Below are positions 50,021 through 61,455 of a DNA stretch of 64,000 bases, piece after piece. Source of the DNA: Aphis gossypii (taxonomy: Eukaryota > Arthropoda > Insecta > Hemiptera > Aphididae). Each line of letters opens with the position of its first letter. Position 1 is the stretch's first letter. A program made the translations under genes and the position numbers. The DNA is taken from contig NC_065531.1 in NCBI RefSeq assembly GCF_020184175.1, forward strand, positions 22,217,213 to 22,281,212, written 5' to 3'. The notes beneath the pieces are model-generated. The model had not been told where the DNA came from, ran no database searches, and worked only from the letters and a program-made list of their open reading frames with translations.

Positions 50021-51315
50021 CTTGTAAAATATAAATTAATTCTTCTCAAATTAAATCATTAAATATTCCTATACTCAATTTTATTGAAATCTATCTTTAA
50101 TAAAATATCTAGACTGGTATAAATTTATCGACGGTTAAATTCAATAATGGAGAAATTAATTTGATACAAATCATTATTATTACTTTTTTATGTAAATTTA
50201 AAAAATGATATAAATATAGAATACATTTTAAAGAATATTAGTAAAAAAAAAATAAAAAAAAAAAAATGTAAGTACTTACCTTAATGTACGAGTACATTCA
50301 CACTACAGTGAACCACCTTAAATATTATATTTTTATTATTGTATAAATTTGTAATACTCTTTATAATTTGCTAAAAAAAATTAAATTGAAAATAATAATT
50401 ACAAAACATTTACTATTTTAGTCTTGAAATAAAATAAAATAATTAATGAAATATTATTGGTAAATTACATGTGCACATATTATAGTTAATATTTCGTTTT
50501 AATAGCATATTATTAAGGGTACTCATGGATAATTGGTGTAAATAGTTAAAAAATAATTAATCTTCTACTGGTTTATTAAGTAAAATATCGTTTGAGAACG
50601 GCACCTATAAGTATCTAAAATATAATATATGACAAAATGTTGGTGAATGGTAACGGATCATTTTACGTTGTAGAATTGAACACTCTAATAAATAGGATAT
50701 GGGTATTTTACCTTCTAAAATCTGTATTCAATGGATATACCTAGTTAATATTTTGAAACCTAAAAATTAAAAATACTTATAATAATATGTAAAAACGAAA
50801 CATGTCAAATAAAATAAACTAAGGTATTATGTTATAATATGTATTAGGATTTGGTAAAGATTTATATCACCCAAGTTCGTGCCTAATATATGTATAATAA
50901 GTACACCCCAGTCGATTATATTTGAAAAATGATTATTATACGGACCAAAAGGGTTTCGTATACTGCCTAGACGATATTTTTTATTAGTATCTTTACATAT
51001 TATATTCTTTTTTACTTCGTATTCATGAAAGCTTCAAATAGCACTTTTTTCATCTTAATAAAAATATATTATATTATTCATATTCTCATTAGGTAGTTCG
51101 AAATATGTACAAATCTATTTTTTTTTTTCATAAAGCTTACCAAGCACCACTTGACTTGGCTTAACGGTTTAGGTTATACGAATGTAATGTTAGTTTTGTA
51201 GAATAAATGCCCGTAATAATTTTTTAACTTACACGGTGTTTATGGTCAATGGGAATATAATACTTCCTGTTTGACATTTATGTTGGTATGCTTTATATGC
51301 ACTGCACAAATAATA
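50021..51315. other. AT-rich gap with one exon-like block
   Basis: Around 50,280-50,376 on the minus strand a pyrimidine tract ending TTTTTTTTAG and a donor AAG then GTAAGTAC bracket about 95 bases. The best frame meets a TAA one base before the donor and the phases do not fit the terminal block at 50,020, so I do not call it an exon. The remainder is AT-rich. Confidence 0.3.
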
Positions 51316-51447
51316 TTATCGTACTAGGTCGTCTCGCGTTATTATCTCTATAGTATACTTCCAGTTTTCATTGTCTTTCTTTTTTGCTAAGCGTGTGACT
51401 ACGACCGTCGACCGTGTATATTTTGGGTCAATGTATAAACCATATTT
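51316..51447 (-). CDS. Unrecognised exon-like block (44 codons)
   Basis: After a clear acceptor (ATTATACTATACAG) the minus strand encodes KYGLYIDPKYTRSTVVV, then TRLAKKKDNENWKYTIE and IITRDDL, to a stop at 51,316. A weak donor (CTA then GTACGA at 51,324) could end it before the stop. Codon use and composition look like real protein; the other two frames are closed. It is on the same strand as, and 1.3 kb upstream of, the methyltransferase-like block, so both may be parts of one gene, intact or decayed. No family recognised. The complementary strand also shows a chance acceptor-like tract. Confidence 0.33.
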   Translation of the reverse strand, partial: KYGLYIDPKYTRSTVVVTRLAKKKDNENWKYTIEIITRDDLVR

Positions 51448-52796
51448 CTGTATAGTATAATGGTATAAATGTTATTTTATAATTTTTGATATTTTCTATT
51501 GAAAACTCGGATGTTATCACACAGGTTATTTAGGTACCTACTACGTATAGGTAATTTATAATAATAAAAACAAAAAAAAAAAATTGTTTTTAAATTATCG
51601 TCTGTTGCTTTACATTCCCAGCCTGCTAGGAACTTGTATATTAATTATTCATTAAAAAAAAAGTTATAATAGAAACAACAGCCCTCGGACGTCAGACCAC
51701 TTCACTAACAATGATACAACTTACTTAATCCTAATCAACCGTAGTCGTATATTAACCACTATTAGCTAGTAGATAACCGTGTGTGATATTAATAATTATA
51801 ATGTATTTCATTACCTATATACAATATACATTATACATTTTGTAGAACAAAACTAAATGTAATTGTAAATTTCACAGTGTGCAAAATCGAAACCGCAGAC
51901 AAACTGAATTTAAATACTGCAACACATTTCATTATCAAATTTTGTATAATTAAAAAGGTTTATTTGACTAAGTTAAAAAAAATGTTTGACAAGTCAAAAC
52001 ATGTTTAAAATTTGAATAGTACAGTGAACAGAGAAAACAAGATACTGTTTAATGTGCATGTGGTGGCTTGGTGGTTTCAAAACGGTAGCACCCATCCGAT
52101 TTATGTAAATTTTGATATTTTCAAAGATTCGATTATGTTGCCCATAGTGTAGCAGGCCTCGAATGTTATGCGTTTCACTTTTATTTGCATAATCCGTTAA
52201 ATATATATACTCGCCCGCAGTGTGTAAAATGAAAACACAATAATTTCTCGATATTGTCAGTATTCGTTATTGTTTATTTTACTGTTTGTCTTCAGGGAAA
52301 AACACTTGCAATTTGTTGTTTTCGGGAATAAAACTGCAGCAAGCATACACTAATATCAAACATCAGTAATTTTGGGGTAAAAGCTTATCTCGTGCATAAC
52401 ATGTGTGCATATTATTTTATTAACAAGGGCGAACCGGCGCATTTATCACTATGATAATATAAAATACTATTACCTATATTAATTATTTATTAATACAACA
52501 ATAGTAATATGTCAACAAATCACCGTTTATACCGTCATATATGCGCCATACTTACGGAGTGAGAGAAATCGGCAGATGAGTAAGAATAACGAGTCTTGCT
52601 TAGCGCGTCACTTACCGTAATGTCGAGAAATCGGATGGGTAGTCGAGTCACATATATATAGAACCGTGGTTATAGATATAAAATTACTAAACATTTTGTG
52701 TTCGGCATACTTTATATTATTATGGCTTATTGAGAATACCGATATATATATACATGAATACTGTTGAGCCCTGCAACGCGTGTATGTGTATGTGTG
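51448..52796. other. Non-coding, with two minus-strand donor-like sites
   Basis: On the minus strand ATTACG then GTAAGTGA (about 52,610-52,620) and CACTCC then GTAAGTATGG (about 52,550-52,565) are strong donor matches next to short open stretches, but no acceptor-bounded exon can be settled. CGAGAAATCGG-like sequence occurs twice 60 bases apart. The rest is AT-rich. Confidence 0.3.
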
Positions 52797-52798
52797 TA

Positions 52799-53546
52799 CA
52801 GAGTGATTTACCAAGCATGATCATCCCTTTTATCATACAATAATGAATTTTTTTGATTTACTCTAAGACCCAATTTTAAAATTCTTGAGATTTTTTACAC
52901 TGCTTATAGAATGTTTTCTAGTGATCCAAACTTCTGTTTTTAATCGAGGACTACTCCCTTTTTTATACTGCTATAATTTTTTTGAAATTTTGATGTTCTA
53001 ATTCAAAATTCAAACAATTAGTTTTTTAGTGTTTCTTTTTTAAATACTTACGCTAAAATAATAATGCAGAAGAAATGGTTTTATAAAAGTATATCAAATG
53101 TTGAATCAAGTAATTGTTATAGGTACTTTGACCATTTTTTAAAATAATAAATGTAGATAAATTGATGTTAATTACTAACATTTTCAAATACCCCCCATTG
53201 ATTCCAAACTCATTATCGTGAACCTATTTTATCCTCGGTACACAAAGTAAAATGGTTTAAAAACTATACTCATTTGAGTTTTGATTTTGAAACGTTATTA
53301 ATATCAGAAAAATTGTCTGCTAAATAGTTCATGGTATATAGGGGGAGGGGCTGTTGTTTAAAAAACAAAAGTTTGTATCTCCACAGGATACTACTCATTA
53401 AGTAGCTTATCAAATCTCGAAAATTTAAAAATATGGTCTTATACTTAAAAGTATGCGTAACAATTTTAAAAATTCAGGTTTTAAAATATAATTACATTAT
53501 ACCGAAGAAGAAAATAAAGAGTGGATACAATTGGTGAATCGCTCTG
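52799..53546. mobile_element. Tc1/mariner-type MITE, 748 bp
   Basis: The ends form terminal inverted repeats: left CAGAGTGATTTACCAA and, read from the right, CAGAGCGATTCACCAA, two differences in 16 bases. Both ends are flanked by TA (52,797-52,798 and 53,547-53,548), the target duplication of the Tc1/mariner superfamily. The interior is non-coding, with no transposase frame, so it is non-autonomous and would depend on a transposase elsewhere in the genome. It inserted immediately next to the GC-rich region that precedes the 53,971 ORF. Confidence 0.72.
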
Positions 53547-53548
53547 TA

Positions 53549-53970
53549 TAGCGCGTAAGGAGGTCTCGACCGAGTGTATAGAAATGTCAGTGGCGTACGG
53601 TCGCGCGGGGTCGAACTATATACGAGAGGGTACACCGGTGGTGGAGGACGGTGCAGGTTTTCCGCCGTAGTTATGCGGTCCGTTGATCCCCGCGTACAAG
53701 GGAAACCTTTTAAAAACTCGGGTGGGCATCGGCCGACGTAATAATCCGGCACGGTGGCCAGTCGTTTCCGGCTTGGCACAACTGCGTGTGTGCGTCTATG
53801 TCCGATATCTATCTATATTCTATATATTATTATTATGTCGTATACTGTACGTACGTGTAAGCGGTAATAAATTCTTAGGTAGGCATTATATATTATACTT
53901 CTGTATAGGACTATATATATCGTTCGATATTAGACGTCGTACCCATAATTATATAATATTGTGAGTCACG
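53549..53970 (+). promoter_or_regulatory. GC-rich region upstream of the 53,971 ORF
   Basis: GC/CpG-rich from the MITE edge to about 53,780, then AT-rich with TATA-like CTATATTCTATATATT near 53,810-53,830. TCAGT at 53,586-53,590 is an initiator match. Open frames exist on both strands but start with non-ATG codons, and the minus one runs into the MITE, so they are not called. Best read as promoter and 5' UTR of the downstream ORF. Confidence 0.35.
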
Positions 53971-54912
53971 ATGAATCGGCCTCCGTCGCTTTTGCCGTAC
54001 ATCTTCTGGGCGACGTCGTGCTTACTGACGACGATGACGACCGTCACGACCGCCGCGATGGTTACCGTGAACGTTACGCATCTGTGCGATTCGCGACCCG
54101 CGGTAGCTCCCACCACCGGAACAGCACGCCTTACTACCGAAGACATTGGCAAGACGTCTTTGTCACCACCTACCAAAAACCCGACATTTTTGTCGTCGTC
54201 GTCGTCATCGTCACCGCCTTCCGAAAAACCGGCGTCTTTGTCATTTTTACAGCCGCCTACCGAAAACCAGACATCTTGGTCGTCGCTTACCGATAACCTT
54301 ACGTCTTTGTCGTCTTTACCGCCGACAATCGAAAACACGATTTCTTGGTCGCCGTCACCGCCTACCGACAAATCGACGGTTTTGTCGTTGGCACTATCGT
54401 CTTCCGAAAACCCCACGACTTTGTCGTCGTCGTTATCTACGGAAAACCGGATTTCATCGCTATCGCCTACCGAAAACCGTAGTTCGTCGGCCGCCCACAT
54501 TACCGAGTTCTTGTTCGCCGTCCGGAAACCGGGAATGGTGGATTTTACGTACGCCAGCCGGACCACCGTGCAGAGGCGATCCTCTTCGTCACCGAATGCG
54601 TCTGCTGGACCAGTAGCCCTCAAACAGATCGCGACGTTCCCCAGTGCCAAGTACGGCGAGAATGTCAAGCTAGACCAACAGACGTCGCAGTCCAACGGCG
54701 GCGCAGGTTCCGGGACCGCGACCGCGATCGGCCTGTTCAGAGTCGGGATCGTGGTCGGCGATGTCGGGCTCCGGTTCATTGGCGTGGCCGAAGACTTGAT
54801 CATGTGGCACAGCGTGCCCGCTGAACTCATTCTTGACCTCTTTAGCAACCCGTACGAATGGGACGTCGTTGCGAAAAAAGTAACGAAAATAACGCATTTA
54901 CGATTATTATAA
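53971..54912 (+). CDS. Ser/Thr-rich, probably secreted protein (313 aa)
   Basis: The ATG lies in GTCACGATGAAT. Residues 1-35 form a moderately hydrophobic, Thr-rich leader (LLPYIFWATSCLL) that could be a signal peptide, followed by an N-glycosylation site (NVT). Residues about 60-175 are a degenerate repeat of the type PPTENxTSLSSL, rich in Ser, Thr and Pro, as in mucin-type O-glycosylated stalks, with several NxT/NxS sites. Residues about 176-303 are more globular-looking (FPSAKYGENVKLDQ; RVGIVVGDVGLRFIGVAEDL). The frame stops at 54,912; a phase-0 donor-like AAA then GTAACG at 54,880 could instead splice it to a downstream exon such as 61,081. GC-rich codons contrast with the surroundings. 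A 299-codon antisense ORF (54,848-53,949) shares the same third positions, so strand choice is not certain. No family recognised. Confidence 0.5.
   Translation: MNRPPSLLPYIFWATSCLLTTMTTVTTAAMVTVNVTHLCDSRPAVAPTTGTARLTTEDIGKTSLSPPTKNPTFLSSSSSSSPPSEKPASLSFLQPPTENQTSWSSLTDNLTSLSSLPPTIENTISWSPSPPTDKSTVLSLALSSSENPTTLSSSLSTENRISSLSPTENRSSSAAHITEFLFAVRKPGMVDFTYASRTTVQRRSSSSPNASAGPVALKQIATFPSAKYGENVKLDQQTSQSNGGAGSGTATAIGLFRVGIVVGDVGLRFIGVAEDLIMWHSVPAELILDLFSNPYEWDVVAKKVTKITHLRLL
54168..54490 (+). repeat. Degenerate coding tandem repeat (about 9 copies)
   Basis: Copies of a CCTACCGAAAACC...TTGTCGTCG unit, mostly 30-40 bases, encode PPTKN, PPSEK, PPTEN, LTDN, PPTIEN, PPTDK, SSSEN, LSTEN and SPTEN starts. 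Unit length stays in frame, so expansion and contraction would change stalk length without frameshift. Confidence 0.7.
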
Positions 54913-55024
54913 TATGTTATTGTTATAGTGCCTATAAATTATGTTAAGTGAAGAAGATAGTGATTAATTAGGGGTGTAAATTATGGGATAGCTTGGTGAT
55001 CGCAGGCATATAGATTATAGACGC

Positions 55025-55030
55025 AATAAA
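55025..55030 (+). terminator. AATAAA polyadenylation signal
   Basis: AATAAA 113 bases past the stop of the 53,971 ORF, consistent with an unspliced transcript ending here. AATAAA is common by chance in this AT-rich DNA. Confidence 0.3.
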
Positions 55031-58000
55031 ATTAGGATCAAAACTCTTTAGATGGGAGATGATATTACTCCAATTAAATAATAAACTACATTTGTATATA
55101 TTTTATAGTAAATTTTCAAGCAATCCTTTAAAATCGCAAAAAAAATTAAATACGACTGTAAAAGTTCCCATCCTACACGTACACACATACACATATATTA
55201 ATTATGTCAGAGAACTGATGGCACTGTCATTTTTTTCCTCTTTTTTTCTCGATTATATAATGTGTACCTATTGAAATTTGAAATCGACTTATTATTTCGA
55301 TCTCGTTGTAGTGTATATACGTCATATTATGATATAGTATATATATATTTATATTCGTTTGAATTTGTGTGTCAATAATAACTTTTTTTATTATGTGTCT
55401 CTTATTGTATATACAGCAACAATGGCTTAAAAGATATTAAGACGATTTTATATGTGTATATTTTATACTATATATTGTATGTAATATGCAATATATATTA
55501 TATTATACTGTGGTCCAGAAAAGCAGAACCGAAAGTTCAAGTGCATCATATACGCGAACTTTTTGTACAATACACGACAGAAAACCACAATGGAATATGT
55601 TTTTAATCTGAGTAGTACTCCTCTAAGCTTAGCACTATACAGTATACTATATAGTTTAAAATTGATCGCACATATATAGCATACAAGAATGTATACAAGG
55701 GAATCCATTTAAGTATCTACACTCATTAGTTTCGTAGTTTTAGTTTTTTGAAAATATAATTTTGACATAATGTAATTTTATTGCAAAATAACATTTTTTT
55801 ATATATATAAATAAAATTTTTTTACAGTTTTAAATCGTTACCATGTTGTAAGTGATAACTTTTCAAAATAAAAAAAGATAATATAGAAATTTTGAAATTC
55901 ATAGTCGGGAACAAATATAATTTTTCAGAGTAATCGTAATAATTGTTATAAAGTTCAAATTTTGGATGAAGAGTTAATGAGTAATAAAAAATTAAAGTTT
56001 AAACGATGGAAATTCAAAATTTTTGTTGTCATAATATAAATAAGTAAAAAACGTTTTAAAAAAATGGTAACGAAGAAAATACAGTTTGTTTAAGTTGAAA
56101 CTTTTCAAAATAATGAGCAAAGACAATTAATTGAATTACATTGTATATCCGTCATCTGAGTCATATACGAATGGGTGAAGTTTGAACAGAGCAATCTGTA
56201 CCACTCCGTATTTGCATCTTACATTACTACGCGTATAAAATTGCACACTATAATAAACACCTTTGTGCTGCGAAAACATAACCACGAAAACATAAAAAAA
56301 AAAAAAAAACGTGTGACTGAAAAGGAATTGCATTTTTATACACACATACATATATATATATTACAATATAAACCCTCAAACGTGGTGACACTGAAAGTGG
56401 TAGCTATAAAACCTCTATTACCGAGGTATTTGGAAAAATTTAGTAGAAAATTATGCAAAAAAATAATGTTCAGTAACATCTCAATCTATCAGACTTATAC
56501 TATTTTCATTATTATATACCTAACTATTACTACTTTCGTTTTAGATCGAAACTTGTATTTAAATGTTTTTAGATGTTATCGAACTTTTGGAACCATAATA
56601 CATTATATACGTACCCATAATATATTTTGTTTATTTCACTATATCAACTACGAGTATAAAACGTTGGTGTCATTTTTACGACCTCATATACGACTGTTAA
56701 TCGAGGAAAACGTGATAAAATGTTGTAGTTCATAAAAGCATCGTGCTCTATACTTAGTATCATATTTTTCGATAAATAGGTGTCTACAAAGGCAGGTACC
56801 ATAAAAATCGATGCAAATTTTGTACATAGTGATACATTTAATAAACCTACCCAATTAAATTAACTGTATAATCTATAGATAATAGGTATATAATTATTTT
56901 CTGAATAAATATTTATTTTACTAATTGAAATTATACTTTACTCATAAAATAAGTTTATACGAATAGCAAAATATTTTCACATTATGAACCTACAATAATA
57001 AATTATTGGTCATACATTAAAATAGTTTTCTAATAATAATTATTTATTTTTGAAAATATAAGTTATCTGTTAGGTATTTTATTATTACAATTAATATTTT
57101 TTATGGCTTTCATTTAGTTGGTTATTTATAATTATTAAAATAATAGTTCAATGGCAACTGTACATTTATTTAACTAATTAATTTTGTATAACAATATTAT
57201 ATTAAAGTCAAATCATCAGGTAAAATAATATATTTTCAGCATTTTGGATGTTTATTTGAGATTAAAAGAAGTACAATTGAATTAATTAGTATAGTTATTC
57301 TAAAATTCAAATCAACTTTATATTATATCAAACGATTGCAAAGTATTTCAACAGTCTTCATTATTCACCATTATTCCCAATAGATCATCTATTATTTAAA
57401 GTTACCCAGTTGTAGTTGGTATACACTTTTAAAATCTCTTACCATTATTTTAAACTTGAGGAACGCCGATGTACAATCGGGCAGTATTCAGCCATTTAGT
57501 TCTAATAATAATAAGGGCAAAGGTAATAAATCGTTGAGGGTATAAACCGTCGTTTGTTATATTATACGAAAAATTTGTTTTTACTAAAGACGTGGATTTG
57601 TTTGATATACTTTATATGATAAATAACCTGACCAATAGTCTGCATTTATTATGCGAAATATTACCGACAACACAAACAGTAATTTATTTTAGCCATAACC
57701 AAATCGCAGAATAGAATCTATGCTTTTAAAGAATTTTTTTTTTTTTTTTGTCTCAAAAGGGATAATAAACTATTGTAAAAATAATTGTGTACATTATATT
57801 GCCGTCCCTTCTTGAATATCATTAAAAGGAATAACAATGCGATATTAAAAATGTTAATGATTCGAAACTACGACCTAAAAAGAACTAATAATAAGAGCAA
57901 AAGTTATGACAATTGATTGCGTCTCAAAACAGTTGAAAACCAAAAACACTTATAATGAATACATATATTTTAAGAAAATATAAATCAATACATTGATCAT

Positions 58001-61000
58001 TTACATTAATAATTAATTATTATAAAACAATGGTTTATTTTTTTCTACATTAAATACTATCGCAAACAGTGGCATATTTTGCTACTTCAATTGTATGTGG
58101 TATTTTACATCTTACTTTGAAAAAATGTGTATTATATGGACAGCGTATACTAATGACTACTGTTCCTATAGTTTTCCTATATAAACTTCGCTGAGTCTTG
58201 AATTAATACAAATTATTGGAACCAGCTATGATTTCTAGATTGCATTAAATAAATAAATATAAATTTAAATTTAAAAAAATACATAAAACACAAGTCACAA
58301 CTATACAAATCATAACGATAAATGTATTAGTTTATAATATTATCATGATCTAATATATGTATTATGTATATATTTCAAATTCAAATGCCTGTATCATGAT
58401 TTATATGCCGTGATGTGGATATTACAATAAACTTATAATTTGATTTCTAATTAGTATAATTTATTTAAAATATATATATTATGTTTAAATAACAAACATC
58501 GATACTTTTTAAGTTTATAATCATAAGTTTAAAATATTTTTATATCACAAAAATCGGCGACGCCGATACTCCCCCTCCCTGTACATTATCAACCATAAAT
58601 AATTATGCCATTGATAGCAGATAATTACAACCATGCGTAATACTCTTGATGCCGTATTTATAGATGCGTACCTACGCATAAATTAATTAAAACATTGTGT
58701 TCCTTGCTATGCATTTGTAAGTTTTCCACCTCAAAAGATTCTTTTGATTAAGATTGTAGGAACCAAGATATAATAGAAGTATGAAGAATAATAATCAATG
58801 TTGTCCATAGTTGAACTCTTGCTTGCTGTCAATATATTTTAACAACGTCTATAGTTAGTGAAATCCAAAAGAATTTAATATTAGAAGCGTTAAAAAACTT
58901 CCAAGCTTAAACCTACGTTTTAGCGTGACACGATCTGATGGTCTTTAGAATTTAAAAATAAATAAATTGGTTTTACAAACACACTTCCCGATGGTAATTT
59001 GAAATGAAATTACCTACTATAACGCCGAAGTTTGAATTGACAAGTAGCGATACAAGCCAAAGCTGTGATTTGAAAGCAACCTTGGTGATTTTATTTTCGG
59101 TCACGGAATTATAGTTAGCAGTTTTAAAAACTTTGAGCAATTTAAGTTTTGCTTTCTAAAACTAAAATCAAATTTACACACTTAGTCACGAAACCCTAAA
59201 AAAACCAATCTCAGCCTTATTATAGTTATTAGTATTAACAGTACTTTAAAAAATGTTATGAGTCCAGGGTAAGACATTTTAACTGAATGATGCTATTTCT
59301 GGGGTTAAGAATTTTTATAAACATGAATCATCAGAAATAATTATTATTAGGTACTATCTGAAATATCATAAACGGCAAAACTTTTTTTTTACCAATTTAT
59401 GAATATGATGAAATGATGAATAGGTACCTTTAAACAAATATAAGCTTTAGTTCACATATCTATAAACCATGTTATATAACATGGAAATTATTAAAATATT
59501 TTAACGTTTATTTGTTAAGGATTAATGTCTTTTGAGAATTATTTAATATGATGTTCACTTATAAAATTTCCTATGAAAAATAAATCGATTAAAAAAAAAA
59601 TATTTTAATAAACTAGTAATTATCAATATAATAGTTACCCTAATATTAAAATATATGTTATAATCGCATACGAAGATAAGTGTAAACAAATTTAAAAAGA
59701 TTTAAATTTATAGATTCAACGTAGAGAAATAATGGAGGTATCATAATATATTTGTTTGATATGCTGTAGAAGAAATGAAGAAATGATTCGAAATCCAATA
59801 CATTTCAAATATCTCGTCTCATTTGTAAACCGTATTATTTAAATAGTTTAAATAAATAGTTTTGTGTAAATCTTTATTTAGTTAATATTAGTAAAAATGA
59901 TACTCAACTTATCCAATATTTGAAGACAATAATAAAATTGTGCACTGAAATTATTGTATGAATTCACTGTTGTATTGTTAACAATATTTATTGTTTGCTA
60001 TTGCTATTATTTTTTATAGATTAAGTTTAAAGTTAGTTCAATAAGTAATTGATATACTGAACATATAAATGATTAAGTTGGAAATTTGTTAAAATTAAAC
60101 TATTGAAATGTTATACATGTAAATATTTAGATTAAAATAAAAGGCGTTTACATTAAAATATAATAATAAAAGGTATAATGATTAATGATTATTGCTATTA
60201 AAAATCTGAGCTAACTTTTTGAGGGTTATTTAAAAAAAAAATTAAAAGATCTTTTAGTACGAAAAAAGTATTCCCTGGTGAATCTATTAAAATCAAAACT
60301 TTTGCAGGTATAATAATTTAAGTTTAAAAATTTAACTAACTTAATTTAGAATAAGGAATAATTTACTTTTTAAGTTTTAAATATTCTTGGTGGTAGTTAC
60401 TAAAATAATTAAATTAATATATATGTATAGATATCTAGCAAAAAAACACATTTTATAATAATGTGATATCATATTAAAATTAAGATTACGTGAAGCTTAT
60501 ATTATTATTTGAATGTTTAAAACTAATAAACAAAGCCCAAAATTATTATATTTTTAAATCACAATTCACAAATACATTAAAAAGTTGTATAAATCTGAAC
60601 TGGAACCCATAAAAATACAAGTAGCTTGACATTATACTATATTCAATACGATAGCTTGGCTCAGTAGTTAGAACATCTAATATATGTATATAATCTATAA
60701 TTTTGTAATTATTTACTATTATTTTATTTATCAATATTATTTAGTACTCCTCAAACCTAGTACCTATTATAAACAGCTCCGTGGCCGACGAAAATGATTA
60801 TAATGTATGTACAGTAAACGTGTCGTAATAGGTGTATGTAAAGAATACTGTTACTTTTTAGTATATGTTTCTACTGATGACAGTTTTAAAAATTATCGAT
60901 TCCTGTTTTCATGGTCGGTTGAGCTCGTATATGTCAATCGAGTATACCTACATCTATTTTATGGTTTCATGACATTATATTAAAATACACATTACGATTA

Positions 61001-61080
61001 AAACAGATCGATAATTTGTTCTCGAAAGTAGTTATTCAAATTTTCAAGTATTAATAATGATATTTTATGACATTTTCTAG
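55031..61080. other. AT-rich intergenic or intronic stretch
   Basis: No firm gene. A 186-codon frame at 56,175-56,735 (plus) is the longest, but starts with GTG, contains a Lys run from a poly(A) tract and is AT-driven; from its internal ATG at about 56,465 it gives about 90 residues. A 20-base block at 55,828-55,847 sits between a good acceptor (TTTTTTTACAG) and donor (GTAAGTGA) and could be a microexon or chance. A poly(T) run lies near 57,731-57,749. Confidence 0.4.
58553..58567. repeat. Odd-centred GC palindrome
   Basis: ATCGGCGACGCCGAT is a perfect 7-bp inverted repeat around one base, GC-rich within AT-rich DNA; a possible dimeric binding site. Confidence 0.5.
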
Positions 61081-61274
61081 ATATTACCGTACGAATGGCC
61101 ACTGGCTGTGGTCTGCGCCTTAATGATATTGTGCGGTTTGATACTAGCAAGATACGGCGTTTATTGGCAAAGGCGGTACAAAGAGGCTAAGTGGTTAGGA
61201 GACACTGGCTGGGAGTCGGGTTGCAAAAAGGGTGTGCTAGTCATTGCCATTCAAATGCTTCTACTTATGTTAGG
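61081..61274 (+). CDS. Membrane protein, penultimate exon (two TM segments)
   Basis: A 194-bp exon between TTTTCTAG and GTGAGTAC, a near-perfect donor. In phase 0 it encodes 64 residues: ILPYEW, then a membrane segment (PLAVVCALMILCGLILA), a charged loop with many aromatics (RYGVYWQRRYKEAKWLGDTG and WESGCKK), and the start of a second membrane segment (GVLVIAIQMLLLML) that is completed by the next exon. Codon use is clearly coding and the segment is GC-richer than its flanks. The upstream exon is not certain: candidates ending in phase 0 are at 36,109 and 54,879. Function unknown; I do not recognise the family. Confidence 0.8.
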
Positions 61275-61310
61275 GTGAGTACGTCACCCGTAAACAAAAC
61301 GAACGGATAA

Positions 61311-61390
61311 TTTTTGTTTGTGACATTTTATGTTTGTTTGTGATAATTAATGTTTGTTTGTGTCAATTAATGTTCGTTTGTCAATAAGTA
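61311..61390 (+). repeat. 20-bp minisatellite, four copies, inside an intron
   Basis: TGTTTGTTTGTGATAATTAA-type units start at 61,311, 61,331, 61,351 and 61,371 with an exact 20-bp period. They fill almost half of the 181-bp intron between the two membrane-protein exons. Confidence 0.9.
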
Positions 61391-61455
61391 TGGGTAATTA
61401 TTGCTATTATGGAACAAAGTAAACTATCAAGTGTATATATATATTTATTTTTTAG

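Noticed and set aside
53492..53779. 95-codon minus-strand frame in the GC-rich region
   Set aside because: Starts with GTG and runs into the MITE inverted repeat, so its end is accidental.
54146..54616. 156-codon Arg-rich frame inside the mucin-like ORF
   Set aside because: Out-of-frame shadow of the tandem repeat; starts without support and has a repetitive RLPKTRHL pattern.
55828..55847. 20-base block between good acceptor and donor
   Set aside because: Too short to judge and changes frame; AG/GT pairs of this quality occur by chance in AT-rich DNA.
54851..61099. Shared 12-mer CCGTACGAATGG (PYEW) in the 53,971 ORF and the 61,081 exon
   Set aside because: Identity ends abruptly on both sides; a single 12-base match between windows of this size is not enough to claim duplicated exons.
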